From positions 248,001 to 312,000 of the forward strand of contig NZ_JAZHFT010000001.1 in the NCBI RefSeq assembly GCF_036541425.1: DNA of 64,000 nt. The letters are read 5' to 3'. Shown here in pieces: positions 54,615-62,868 of this stretch (the stretch's first letter is position 1; each line of letters begins with the position of its first letter). The notes beneath the pieces were generated by a model that was not told the origin of the DNA, did no database searches, and saw nothing but the letters and a program-made list of their open reading frames with translations. The translations under genes and the position numbers were made by a program. Source of the DNA: Consotaella aegiceratis. Its GTDB lineage: Bacteria > Pseudomonadota > Alphaproteobacteria > Rhizobiales > Rhizobiaceae.

Positions 54615-57149
54615 TCAAGACTTTCCTGCAGCGCCCGAGCCGATCGTCGGCAGGGCGGAAACGGTGGACTCGCCGATCAGCGGCTCGAGGTCCGGATTCG
54701 GGAAGCGATAGTGCCTGCCGTCGATGGCAAGGCCCTCGGCGTAATCCAGGCAAAGCGTCGGAAGGCCGGGTCGATCCAGGCGAAGCCGCATCCGCTCGGC
54801 ATCGAAGCCGACGGCGACGCCGTCCAGCATCGCGCCGACCGTGTCGAGGCCGGCGCCGTCCGCCAGGTCGCCGACGATGCCGATCCACCCTATGCGCGCA
54901 CCATGGACGCGATATTCCAGGCCGGCGCCCGGCCCCTCGGTGACCGCCGACAGCGGGGCGGCGGCCGTCAGCGCGGCAAAGCCGCGGCCGGAGCGCAGGA
55001 TCAGCCAATTGTCGCGCAATACGGTCTCGTCGAAGCCGTCGCGCGGTGCGAAGGCATGGGTGAACGGAATCGCCGGCTCCTCGCCCAGATCGTAGAGCAT
55101 GAGAACCGCGTTCTGATATTGGCCGACGCGCGGCATCACGCCGTTGCCAGCCCAGTAGGACGGCCGCTGGCCGCCCCAGGGATCGTCGTCGCCGGGATGG
55201 TTGACCCAGGCGCGCGCGAACGGGTGGCCGGCAAAGCGGATGTCGACGAGATGCTGCTGATGGCCGTGGCGGCCGGGCACGCCGTCGACGGTGGCCGAGA
55301 GCTGCACCCATGCGGTTTTGTAGAGCGCCAGATTGGCCGCGTGGCCATAGCCCTGTTCGTAATGAGCCGTGACGGCCAGCCCCTGGGACGGCCGCGCGTA
55401 GCGCTCCAGTCCCAAGGGCGGTTCGTAGTCGCCGGCGCAGAACATCGGCAGCGCCGCCACGCCGTCGTTGAGCCAGCCTTCGCCGAAGGCGACGGTGGCG
55501 AACGGGGCGAGCTCCGTCAGCGGCCCGGCGCGAAGCTCCTTGTCATAAGCCCGCCCCATGCTGCCGGCGGCGACCCCGCCCAGTGTGTGCAGAGCCAGCA
55601 TGGTGAAGAGCCGGTCGAGGAGGGTTTCGGTGCGGCGCTTGATGGCGCCGTCCGCCCAGCGCTGCAGAGCGAACAGACCGATGAAATCGACCGGATAGTA
55701 GGCCGCCGAATTCCACTCCGCGAGGCCGTGGTCCTCGGTCGAATCGAACCATTGGCCGAGTCGCTCCTCGGCCAGGCGCGCCTGCTCCGCGCCCGTCCGG
55801 CCCGACGCGGAGAAGACCTCGTCCGGCAACAGGCGGCCGGCCAGAAGCTGCGAGACGTGGAAGCAGAGCACGTGGTTCTCGCTCCAGAACCACATGACGT
55901 CGTTGCCCGGCTCGTCGACCCAGTAGCGGTAGCCGAGGATCGCCCAGTGGATGCGCTCGGCCATCGCCTCTGGCAACGCGTCGCGGTAGGCGCCGTAGAT
56001 CCACAGCAGCGGCACCATGATGAAGTCCGAGCAGTCCTGGCGTTCCTCGATCGCCTGCAGCGTGTCGGCGATGATCGTCTCGAAAGCGGCGTCGAGCGGC
56101 CGGCCGAGCGCCAGCATGGCGAGCGCCCGCCCGATCCGAAGTTCGCCATCTTCGGCCGCATGGGCGAGCACCGTGCGCTTGCGCTCGCCGAGATCGCCCG
56201 GCTGGGCCGGCGGCGCCGTCTCGCGCAGCAGCGCGAAGGCGATGTGGCGGTCGATGCGCGAGCCGTCGACCTCGAAGACGAGGTCGAGCGGATGATAGGC
56301 GTCGGCCAGACCGTCGAGCGCGGCCAGATCCACCCTATCATCGCCAGCGCGCAGGGTCGCTTCGGCCTCCAGAAGGGGTGCCTTGCCGCGTCGATGGACG
56401 CTCGGGCGGACCGTGGCACGAACCCGTACGTCCTTCGGCGCCGGACGGTCGAAGACGAGGACCAGCCGTCCGCCGGTCAGAACTTCCCGTTCGGGGCGCA
56501 CCGAAGCGGCCAGCGCCATCAGGAGACCCATGCCGTCCGCCCCGGCGCCGGCCACCTGCGCCTCCAGAACGGTATCGGACAGAAGCGTCAGTTCGACCGT
56601 CCAGCGCGTATCGCGCTCGGCCAGGTCCTCGCTCAACATGACGACGTCGCTGCCGTCCGCCTTGAGCGACAAGACGATCTCCGCCGCCTGTTCCGCGTTG
56701 CGGCTGAACGGCTCGAACGTGGCGGCCAGCGCGCCGTCGACCCAGATGTGGACACCGCCGCGCGTCGCCACCCGGAATCGATAGTCGCCGGCCTCGGGCG
56801 GCATGAGGCGGGTCCGGCACCAGCGGGACAACCGCGTCGGACGATGCCAGAAGTCGGAAAAGTCGAGTTTGCGGTTGGAGCCGGGAAGATTGACGCTTTC
56901 GACCGGCCAGTCGGTGACGAGCGCAACCTCCCGTTCCGCGACCTCGCGCCACAACGCGATACGGCACGGCAGATCGCCGACATCGACGAAACCGTTGATG
57001 AAACGATAGCCGACGCGGTCTTCGGCCGGCGCCGGCGCGCCGGGATAATAGCGTGCGTCGACCGGCGACAGCTCCCAGGCCGTCACCGTCTGGCCCGGAT
57101 GAACGGCGAACCCGCCCAGAGATTGCGCTATGTGGTCCATGCTCGTCAT
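54615..57149 (-). CDS. uncharacterised 844-residue protein, lyase/hydrolase-like architecture
   Basis: I do not recognise the family. No signal peptide is visible. Residues about 40-330 look beta-rich, including GDYRFRVATRGGVHIWVDG at 117-135, which resembles a PA14-type carbohydrate domain. From about 360 to 650 the pattern is helical and toroid-like, with the aromatic-acid cluster MWFWSENHVLCFH near 420 and EWNSAAYYPVDF near 465. The remainder again looks beta-rich, an order seen in heparinase- and alginate-lyase-like enzymes. Start ATG 57149 overlaps the HAD-fusion stop by ATGA; ATG 57140 is possible. Context suggests cleavage of an acidic oligosaccharide. Confidence 0.6.
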   Translation of the reverse strand: MTSMDHIAQSLGGFAVHPGQTVTAWELSPVDARYYPGAPAPAEDRVGYRFINGFVDVGDLPCRIALWREVAEREVALVTDWPVESVNLPGSNRKLDFSDFWHRPTRLSRWCRTRLMPPEAGDYRFRVATRGGVHIWVDGALAATFEPFSRNAEQAAEIVLSLKADGSDVVMLSEDLAERDTRWTVELTLLSDTVLEAQVAGAGADGMGLLMALAASVRPEREVLTGGRLVLVFDRPAPKDVRVRATVRPSVHRRGKAPLLEAEATLRAGDDRVDLAALDGLADAYHPLDLVFEVDGSRIDRHIAFALLRETAPPAQPGDLGERKRTVLAHAAEDGELRIGRALAMLALGRPLDAAFETIIADTLQAIEERQDCSDFIMVPLLWIYGAYRDALPEAMAERIHWAILGYRYWVDEPGNDVMWFWSENHVLCFHVSQLLAGRLLPDEVFSASGRTGAEQARLAEERLGQWFDSTEDHGLAEWNSAAYYPVDFIGLFALQRWADGAIKRRTETLLDRLFTMLALHTLGGVAAGSMGRAYDKELRAGPLTELAPFATVAFGEGWLNDGVAALPMFCAGDYEPPLGLERYARPSQGLAVTAHYEQGYGHAANLALYKTAWVQLSATVDGVPGRHGHQQHLVDIRFAGHPFARAWVNHPGDDDPWGGQRPSYWAGNGVMPRVGQYQNAVLMLYDLGEEPAIPFTHAFAPRDGFDETVLRDNWLILRSGRGFAALTAAAPLSAVTEGPGAGLEYRVHGARIGWIGIVGDLADGAGLDTVGAMLDGVAVGFDAERMRLRLDRPGLPTLCLDYAEGLAIDGRHYRFPNPDLEPLIGESTVSALPTIGSGAAGKS

Positions 57150-58432
57150 ATCGCTTCGCCGGCTTCGCGCCGAGGTGTCCGACCCAGGCGATGCCGCTCG
57201 ATCAAGTCGAGCAGCGGCGCCAGATCGGCAAGGTTGGTGATGGTGAAGTCGGGCTTCTCGCTGGCGTCGGCGGGTATGTGGCTGCGCCGGTCCGACCAGG
57301 CGAAGAACACCGACCGGATGCCGGCGGCATTGGCGCCCTTGATGTCGCGGGAAAGATTGTTGCCGACCATGACGACGTCGCAGGCCTGCCCGGCGCCGAT
57401 GCCGAGACCGGCCATGGCGGCGGCGAACATCTTCGGCGACGGCTTGGTCTCGCCGATGTCTCCGGAAATCACATGGGCGTCGAAAAGGTCCCACAGGCCG
57501 TGGGGCTTCAGCACGTTCTCGAAGGTCTCGCGCGGGCCGTCGGCCACCAGGGCCAGAGGGTAGCCGCGGTCCTTCAAGGCCTGGACCGCCTCCCGCGCCC
57601 CGGCGATCAGCTCGGCCTCCAGCACCACGTCGGTGCCCGGCCGCTTGTTTTCCGTGCCCTCGTCGACCAGCGTGTCGCCGCTATCGAGGAACACCGCTCG
57701 CAGATGCGGCACGCTCTCCGGCAGGCCTGCCATCAGGCGGCGCACGCGGGCCGGGATCCAGGCTTCCAGCAGGGGCCAGGGGACGAGCGCCGGACCGCCC
57801 TGCTCGTCGCCGTCGCGGGTGAAGGCGAAGCTCGGCGTGAAGCCGTCGCGCGCCAGCTTCAATTCCGCCAGACGATCGTCGAGCGGTGTCGGCGCAAAGG
57901 CTCCGGCTTGGGCGAAGCGATTGCCGGTGTGAACCCGGTAGCGCCCGGCCAGCAGGCTGCACATGGCCCAGATTTCGCTGCCCGCCCGGTCGCGCATCAG
58001 CGCGCCGTCGGCCCAATGCGCATGCTTGCCGGGTTCGCAATAGAGGATCGGGCGTCCGTCGCGCATCTCCGGCAAGCCGTCGGCATGGACCATGTCGAGC
58101 CGTTTGCCATGGAAGGAGGCCTCCACGGCCAGGACCGTGCCGGCCGCGTCGAGATGCACCCAGACGTGTTCGAGGTCGTAGAGATGCTGGATGTCCCAAT
58201 CGTACCAGACCGCGTATTCGACGGTCACGGCACCACGCGGAACGATCTCGAACTTGGACGACGGCGACGGCGCGGGCTCGCGGAACACGGTGTAGCCGAG
58301 GGCGCTGGGCCGATAGGGCTCGTTGGCATCGAGCCGGAGCAGAGGCCGATGCCGGTGGACCACGTCGAAATCCGGACCTGGCGCGCCGCCGAGGTCTTCC
58401 GGCCGCCCCTCGAGGTCGCCCGCCGCCGTCAT
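57146..58432 (-). CDS. fusion of an uncharacterised N-terminal domain with a HAD hydrolase
   Basis: 428 residues. The C-terminal part from about residue 245 is a HAD phosphatase: FLDSGDTLVDEG holds motif I (only the first Asp, then Ser-Gly-Asp), followed by VADGPRETFENVL, ETKPSPKMFAAAM and VGNNLSRDIKGA. The N-terminal ~240 residues are unknown to me, with a striking aromatic-acid block YDWDIQHLYDLEHVWV at about 75-90 and EPGKHAHWADG later. ATG 58432 overlaps the OppF stop by ATGA. A phosphatase acting on a sugar phosphate would fit; the role of the N-terminal domain is open. Confidence 0.75.
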   Translation of the reverse strand: MTAAGDLEGRPEDLGGAPGPDFDVVHRHRPLLRLDANEPYRPSALGYTVFREPAPSPSSKFEIVPRGAVTVEYAVWYDWDIQHLYDLEHVWVHLDAAGTVLAVEASFHGKRLDMVHADGLPEMRDGRPILYCEPGKHAHWADGALMRDRAGSEIWAMCSLLAGRYRVHTGNRFAQAGAFAPTPLDDRLAELKLARDGFTPSFAFTRDGDEQGGPALVPWPLLEAWIPARVRRLMAGLPESVPHLRAVFLDSGDTLVDEGTENKRPGTDVVLEAELIAGAREAVQALKDRGYPLALVADGPRETFENVLKPHGLWDLFDAHVISGDIGETKPSPKMFAAAMAGLGIGAGQACDVVMVGNNLSRDIKGANAAGIRSVFFAWSDRRSHIPADASEKPDFTITNLADLAPLLDLIERHRLGRTPRREAGEAI

Positions 58433-59490
58433 CTTCGAACTCCGGCGAGTTCGAGCTCTTCGGCGAAATGGCAGCGCACCTGGCGCGCCTCGCCGAGCGG
58501 CCGCAAGGCCGGCACGTCCGTCGCACAGCGATCCTGCGCATAGGCGCAACGCGGATGGAACGGGCAGCCCGGCGGCGGGGCGGCGGCATTGGCGATCTCG
58601 CCCTTCAACGGCACGCGCTTGCGCGCCCGGTTGCCGCGCGGATCGGGCTGCGGCACCGCCGCCATCAGCGCCTCGGTGTAGGGATGCAGCGGCCTGGAAA
58701 AGAGATCCGCGGTCGGCGCCGTCTCCATCAGCCGGCCGAGATACATCACGCCGATCCGGTTCGAGATATGCTCGACCATGCCGAGATCGTGGGTGATGAA
58801 GAGGTAGGTCAAGCCGAACTGGTCCTGCAGATCCTGGAGCAGGTTGATGTTCTGAGCGGCGACCGACACGTCGAGCGCGGACACCGCCTCGTCGGCGGCG
58901 ATGAAGCTCGGATTGAGCGCCAGGGCGCGGGCGATGCCGATGCGCTGGCGCTGGCCGCCGGAAAAGGCGTGCGGATAGCGCCTCAGATATTCCGGCCTGA
59001 GCCCGACGACGCGCAGCAGTTCGGCGACGCGGTCGCGGATTTCCGCCGGCGTTCCGGCGCCGTGGATGACCAGCGGCTCACCGACCAGATCGAGCAGCGT
59101 CATGCGCGGATTGAGCGAGGAATAGGGATCCTGGAAGATCATCTGCATTTCGCGGCGCAGATCGCGCATCTCCGCCTCGGCGAGCGAGGAGATGTCGACG
59201 ACCTCGCCGCTGGAGCGGCGGAACAGGATTTGGCCGTCGGTGAGCGCGTAGGCCCTGAGGATCAGCCGCGCGACGGTGGACTTGCCCGAACCGCTCTCGC
59301 CCACAAGGCCGAACGTCTCGCCCCGCTTGATGTCGAGCGTCACGCCGTCGATCGCCTTGATGTCGCCGATATGGCGCTGGCTCCAGCCGGCATGGATCGG
59401 GAAATACTTCTTGAGATCGCGCACCGCGATCAGCGTGTCGTCCGGCATCGAACCGTTCGCGGCCGGAGCCTGGGCAAGAACCTCAGACAT
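58429..59490 (-). CDS. Opp/Dpp-type ABC transporter ATP-binding protein (OppF-like)
   Basis: 353 residues. Walker A GESGSGKST, signature FSGGQRQRI, and the C-terminal Opp-type Cys-rich motif GCPFHPRCAYAQDRC, which in this family binds an iron-sulfur cluster or marks the oligopeptide subgroup. ATG 59490 overlaps the OppD-like stop by 8 bp. It is the second ATPase of the heterodimer. Confidence 0.94.
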   Translation of the reverse strand: MSEVLAQAPAANGSMPDDTLIAVRDLKKYFPIHAGWSQRHIGDIKAIDGVTLDIKRGETFGLVGESGSGKSTVARLILRAYALTDGQILFRRSSGEVVDISSLAEAEMRDLRREMQMIFQDPYSSLNPRMTLLDLVGEPLVIHGAGTPAEIRDRVAELLRVVGLRPEYLRRYPHAFSGGQRQRIGIARALALNPSFIAADEAVSALDVSVAAQNINLLQDLQDQFGLTYLFITHDLGMVEHISNRIGVMYLGRLMETAPTADLFSRPLHPYTEALMAAVPQPDPRGNRARKRVPLKGEIANAAAPPPGCPFHPRCAYAQDRCATDVPALRPLGEARQVRCHFAEELELAGVRR

Positions 59491-60526
59491 GGGCCGCCTC
59501 CCGAGCAAGATCCTCGGCGAAATGGCAGAGCGAGACCTGGCCGTTGGCAAAGGCATGCTGCGTCGGCACCTCGCGGTCGCACAGGCCGGGACGGGCGCGC
59601 GAACAGCGTGGATGAAACGGGCAGCCGGGCGGCACCGAATAGGGATCCGGCACCATGCCCGGAATGGTCGGAAGCCGGTTTCCCTGCTCGCCGCCCAGCA
59701 GCGGGATCGAGCGCAGCAGCGCCTGCGTATAGGGATGTTTGGGCGCGTAGAAGATATCGTCGACGCTCGCCGTCTCGACGATGCGGCCGAGATACATCAC
59801 CGCCACCCGGTCGGCGATGTCGGCCACCACGCCGAAATTGTGGGTGATGAAGATGATCGCCATGCCGACCTCGGCCTGGAGATCCTTGAGCAGCTCCAGA
59901 ATCTGCGATTCCGTCGTCACGTCGAGGGCGGTGGTCGGCTCGTCGGCGATCAAAAGACTCGGATTGCACGAGATCGCCAGGGCGATCATCGCGCGCTGGC
60001 GCATGCCGCCCGAAAGCTGGTGCGGATAGGAATCGACGATTTGTTCGGGGCGCGGCAGCCGCACCTTGGCCAGAAGCTCGATCGCCCGGGCGCGGGCGGC
60101 GGCCGGGCTCAGCTTTAGGTGCAGGCGCAGCGTGCGCATGATCTGGGTGCCGATGGTGTGGACCGGCGACAGCGCCGTCATCGGCTCCTGGAAGATCATG
60201 CCGACGTGCTGGCCCCTCACCCGGCGGATGGCCCGGCTGTTGCGCTGAAACGCCGACAGCTCGAACTCCTCGCCCGAGCGCGGCCGCAGCCGGATGGTGC
60301 CACCGGCCTCGCGTGCGTTGCGCGGCAGGAGGCGCATGATCGAGCGGGCGGCAATCGACTTGCCCGAGCCGCTTTCGCCGACGATGCCCAGCACCTCGCC
60401 CTTGTCCACGTGGTAGGAAACGCCGTTGACCGCCTTCACCAGCCCCTCGCGCATCGGGAAATGCACGTGGACGTCGTCCAGCTCGATCAGGCGCTCGTCG
60501 GACAGCGGCGGCGTTTTCATCAGCAT
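59483..60526 (-). CDS. Opp/Dpp-type ABC transporter ATP-binding protein (OppD-like)
   Basis: 347 residues. Walker A GESGSGKSI, with Ile after Lys as is common in OppD proteins with Ser-Ile, signature LSGGMRQRA, Walker B LLIADEP and the C-terminal GCPFHPRCSRARPGLC. Starts at 60541, 60526 and 60520 are all possible; 60526 is drawn because it lies just after the permease stop. Partner of the OppF-like subunit. Confidence 0.93.
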   Translation of the reverse strand: MLMKTPPLSDERLIELDDVHVHFPMREGLVKAVNGVSYHVDKGEVLGIVGESGSGKSIAARSIMRLLPRNAREAGGTIRLRPRSGEEFELSAFQRNSRAIRRVRGQHVGMIFQEPMTALSPVHTIGTQIMRTLRLHLKLSPAAARARAIELLAKVRLPRPEQIVDSYPHQLSGGMRQRAMIALAISCNPSLLIADEPTTALDVTTESQILELLKDLQAEVGMAIIFITHNFGVVADIADRVAVMYLGRIVETASVDDIFYAPKHPYTQALLRSIPLLGGEQGNRLPTIPGMVPDPYSVPPGCPFHPRCSRARPGLCDREVPTQHAFANGQVSLCHFAEDLAREAAHV

Positions 60527-60530
60527 GGTC

Positions 60531-61667
60531 TCATTGCCCATAGGGGTCGGCGGCGTCGCGCAGGCCGTCACCCAGGAAGTTGAAGGCAAGCACCGTGAAC
60601 ACCACGGCGACGCCCGGCATCAGCAACCAGGGCGCGAGCGAGATCGACCGCAGGTTCTGCGCATCCTGCAGAAGCACGCCCCAGCTCACCACCGGCGGCC
60701 GCAGGCCAAGGCCCAGGAAGCTCAGCGCCGTCTCGCCGAGGATCATCTCCGGAACCGCCAGCGTCAGCGCAGCGATGATGTAGGAGGTCATCGCCGGCAG
60801 CATGTGCTTGGTGATGATGCGGAACGTCGAGGCGCCGGAAAGCCGCGCGGCGAGCACGTAGTCCTCCTCGCGGATCGCGAAGAACTGGCCGCGCACCACC
60901 CGGGCGAGATGGGTCCAGCCGATCAGCGCCAGGATCAGGGTGATCAGCACGTAGACGACCAGCGGGTCCCAGGCGATGGGCAGCGCCGCGGCGAGCCCCA
61001 TCCATAGCGGGATCGTCGGGATCGAGCGGATGAACTCCATCAGGCGCTGGATAGAGGTGTCGATCCAGCCGCCGAAATAGCCGGAGATCGACCCCAATGT
61101 CAGGCCGAGGACGAAGGCGAAGATCACCCCGACGATGCCGGCCGACAGCGAGACCCGCGCGCCGTGAATGAGGCGGGAAAACACGTCGCGCCCGAGCTTG
61201 TCGGTGCCCAGCAGGTTGATCTGATCGCGCCGTCCGCCTTCGACGCCGAACAGATGCAAATCGGTCTCGACGAGACCGAGGAGATTGTAGTCGCTGCCGT
61301 GCACGAAGAAGCGCAGCGGCAGGACCGTCCCGGTATCGGTCTCGTAGCTGACGCGGGCCGTCTCGGGATCGCGCGTCCGCTTCAGCCCATAGACGAAGGG
61401 TCCCTTGAATTCGCCCTGGTCGAACAGGTGGATGCCCGTCGGCGGCGACAGCGTGCGCAACCGGTTGAAGTCGTCCGAGGCGTAAGGCCCGACGAAGTCG
61501 GCAAACAGCGCCGCGAGCCCGAGCACGATCAGGAACCACATGGAGATCAGCGCCAGGGTGTGCTTGGAAAACCGTCGCCAGATCAGCGTCCACGGCTTGG
61601 CGGTGTAAAGGTCCTCCTTGGCCGCGTTGAAATCGTCGGTCGGCACGTCGATGGCATGGTCGGACAT
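60531..61667 (-). CDS. Opp/Dpp-type ABC transporter permease (OppC-like)
   Basis: 378 residues with six helices. It has an extended segment of about 110 residues between the first and second helices (LRTLSPPTGIHLFDQGEFKG and LGTDKLGRDVFSRLIHGARV), which is usual for the larger OppC members. The EAA-type loop appears as YVLAARLSGASTFRIITKHM. GGGAG precedes ATG 61667. The longer open frame is rejected. Confidence 0.93.
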   Translation of the reverse strand: MSDHAIDVPTDDFNAAKEDLYTAKPWTLIWRRFSKHTLALISMWFLIVLGLAALFADFVGPYASDDFNRLRTLSPPTGIHLFDQGEFKGPFVYGLKRTRDPETARVSYETDTGTVLPLRFFVHGSDYNLLGLVETDLHLFGVEGGRRDQINLLGTDKLGRDVFSRLIHGARVSLSAGIVGVIFAFVLGLTLGSISGYFGGWIDTSIQRLMEFIRSIPTIPLWMGLAAALPIAWDPLVVYVLITLILALIGWTHLARVVRGQFFAIREEDYVLAARLSGASTFRIITKHMLPAMTSYIIAALTLAVPEMILGETALSFLGLGLRPPVVSWGVLLQDAQNLRSISLAPWLLMPGVAVVFTVLAFNFLGDGLRDAADPYGQ

Positions 61668-61678
61668 GGCGCGCTCCC

Positions 61679-62665
61679 TCACGAATACCGGATTCTGGGG
61701 TCGAACAGGGCCAGCAGAATGTCCGACAGAAGCGTTCCCACCACCGTGAACACGCTGAGAATGAGAATGAAGCTGCCGGCGAGATACATGTCCTGCATCT
61801 TCAGCGCCTGCAGAAGCAGCGGCCCGGTGGTCGGCAGGTTGAGCACGACGGCAGTGATCACATCGCCGGAAAACAGAACTGGCAACGACCAGCCGACGGT
61901 CGAGATGAAGGGGTTGAGCGCGACGCGCACCGGATAGTGCCACACCACCTGGCGCTCGCTCAGGCCCTGGGCGTAGGCGGTCTCGACATAGGGCTTGCCG
62001 AGCTCGTCGAGCATGTTGGCGCGCATCACGCGGATCAGTCCGGCGGCGCCGCCCGTGGCCAGCACGAGGACCGGAATCCACAGGTGCGACAAGAGGTTGG
62101 CGATCTTGGCGAGATCCCATGGGGCGTTTTCGAAGCGCGGCGAGACCAGGCCACCGACATCGATGTGCATATAGACGAAGGCCACCCACATCAGCACGAG
62201 GGCGAGCATGAAGTCGGGGATGCCCTTCCCCAGGAAGCCGAACACGGTGAAGATATAGTCGAATAGCGAATATTGCCGGGTCGCCGAGTAGACGCCGACC
62301 GGGATGGCGATGATCCAAGTGAAGATCAGGCTGAGCGACGACAGCGTCAGCGTCAGCGCCAAGCGGCCCCAGATCAGGTCCGACACCGGCTTGTTCCATT
62401 CGAGCGAGAAGCCGAAATCGCCGTGAAAGACGATATTGGTGATCCAGCGCCAGTACTGCACCAGGATGGGATCGTTGAGGCCCATGTGCTCGCGCATCAG
62501 CGCTTCCTGGGCGACGGTGATGTACTCGCCCTGCTGCTTGAGCTGCGCGACATAGGCGGTGACGTAGTCGCCGGGCGGCAGCTGGATGATGACGAAAGCA
62601 ATGAAGGAGATGAACAGGAGGGTCGGGATCGCGAGCAGGGCTCTGCGAACGATGAAGCTGACCAT
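61679..62665 (-). CDS. Opp/Dpp-type ABC transporter permease (OppB-like)
   Basis: 328 residues with six helices, the OppB-type start VSFIVRRALLAIPTLLFISF and the loop VETAYAQGLSERQVVWHYPV. GGGGAGGAAGC precedes ATG 62665. It forms the channel with the OppC-like subunit encoded 11 bp downstream. Confidence 0.95.
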   Translation of the reverse strand: MVSFIVRRALLAIPTLLFISFIAFVIIQLPPGDYVTAYVAQLKQQGEYITVAQEALMREHMGLNDPILVQYWRWITNIVFHGDFGFSLEWNKPVSDLIWGRLALTLTLSSLSLIFTWIIAIPVGVYSATRQYSLFDYIFTVFGFLGKGIPDFMLALVLMWVAFVYMHIDVGGLVSPRFENAPWDLAKIANLLSHLWIPVLVLATGGAAGLIRVMRANMLDELGKPYVETAYAQGLSERQVVWHYPVRVALNPFISTVGWSLPVLFSGDVITAVVLNLPTTGPLLLQALKMQDMYLAGSFILILSVFTVVGTLLSDILLALFDPRIRYS

Positions 62666-62832
62666 CGCTTCCTCCCCTGAAGCTCAAGGCAAGAGCATGA
62701 TGCCGAAAAGTTGCAGACTATTCAGAACGACATCATGCGACGAAACAAGAGGCTGGAGCGACAGGGTGATTCAACCTGAACGCATGTCGTTCCAGATGGG
62801 CGCCGCCGCCAGGATGCGGCAGCGCGAAACGG

Positions 62833-62854
62833 ACCGGGCGGCCGCAGCCGCCCG
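62833..62854 (-). other. stem-loop after the Opp-type binding-protein gene
   Basis: CCGGGCGGC (62833-62841) and GCCGCCCGG (62846-62854) form a perfect 9-bp stem with a CGCA loop, 15 bp past the stop (at 62869) of the binding-protein gene on the minus strand. It can raise binding-protein expression over the permeases. The rest of 62666-62868 holds no gene. Confidence 0.8.
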
Positions 62855-62868
62855 GCGACGGAGAAGGG

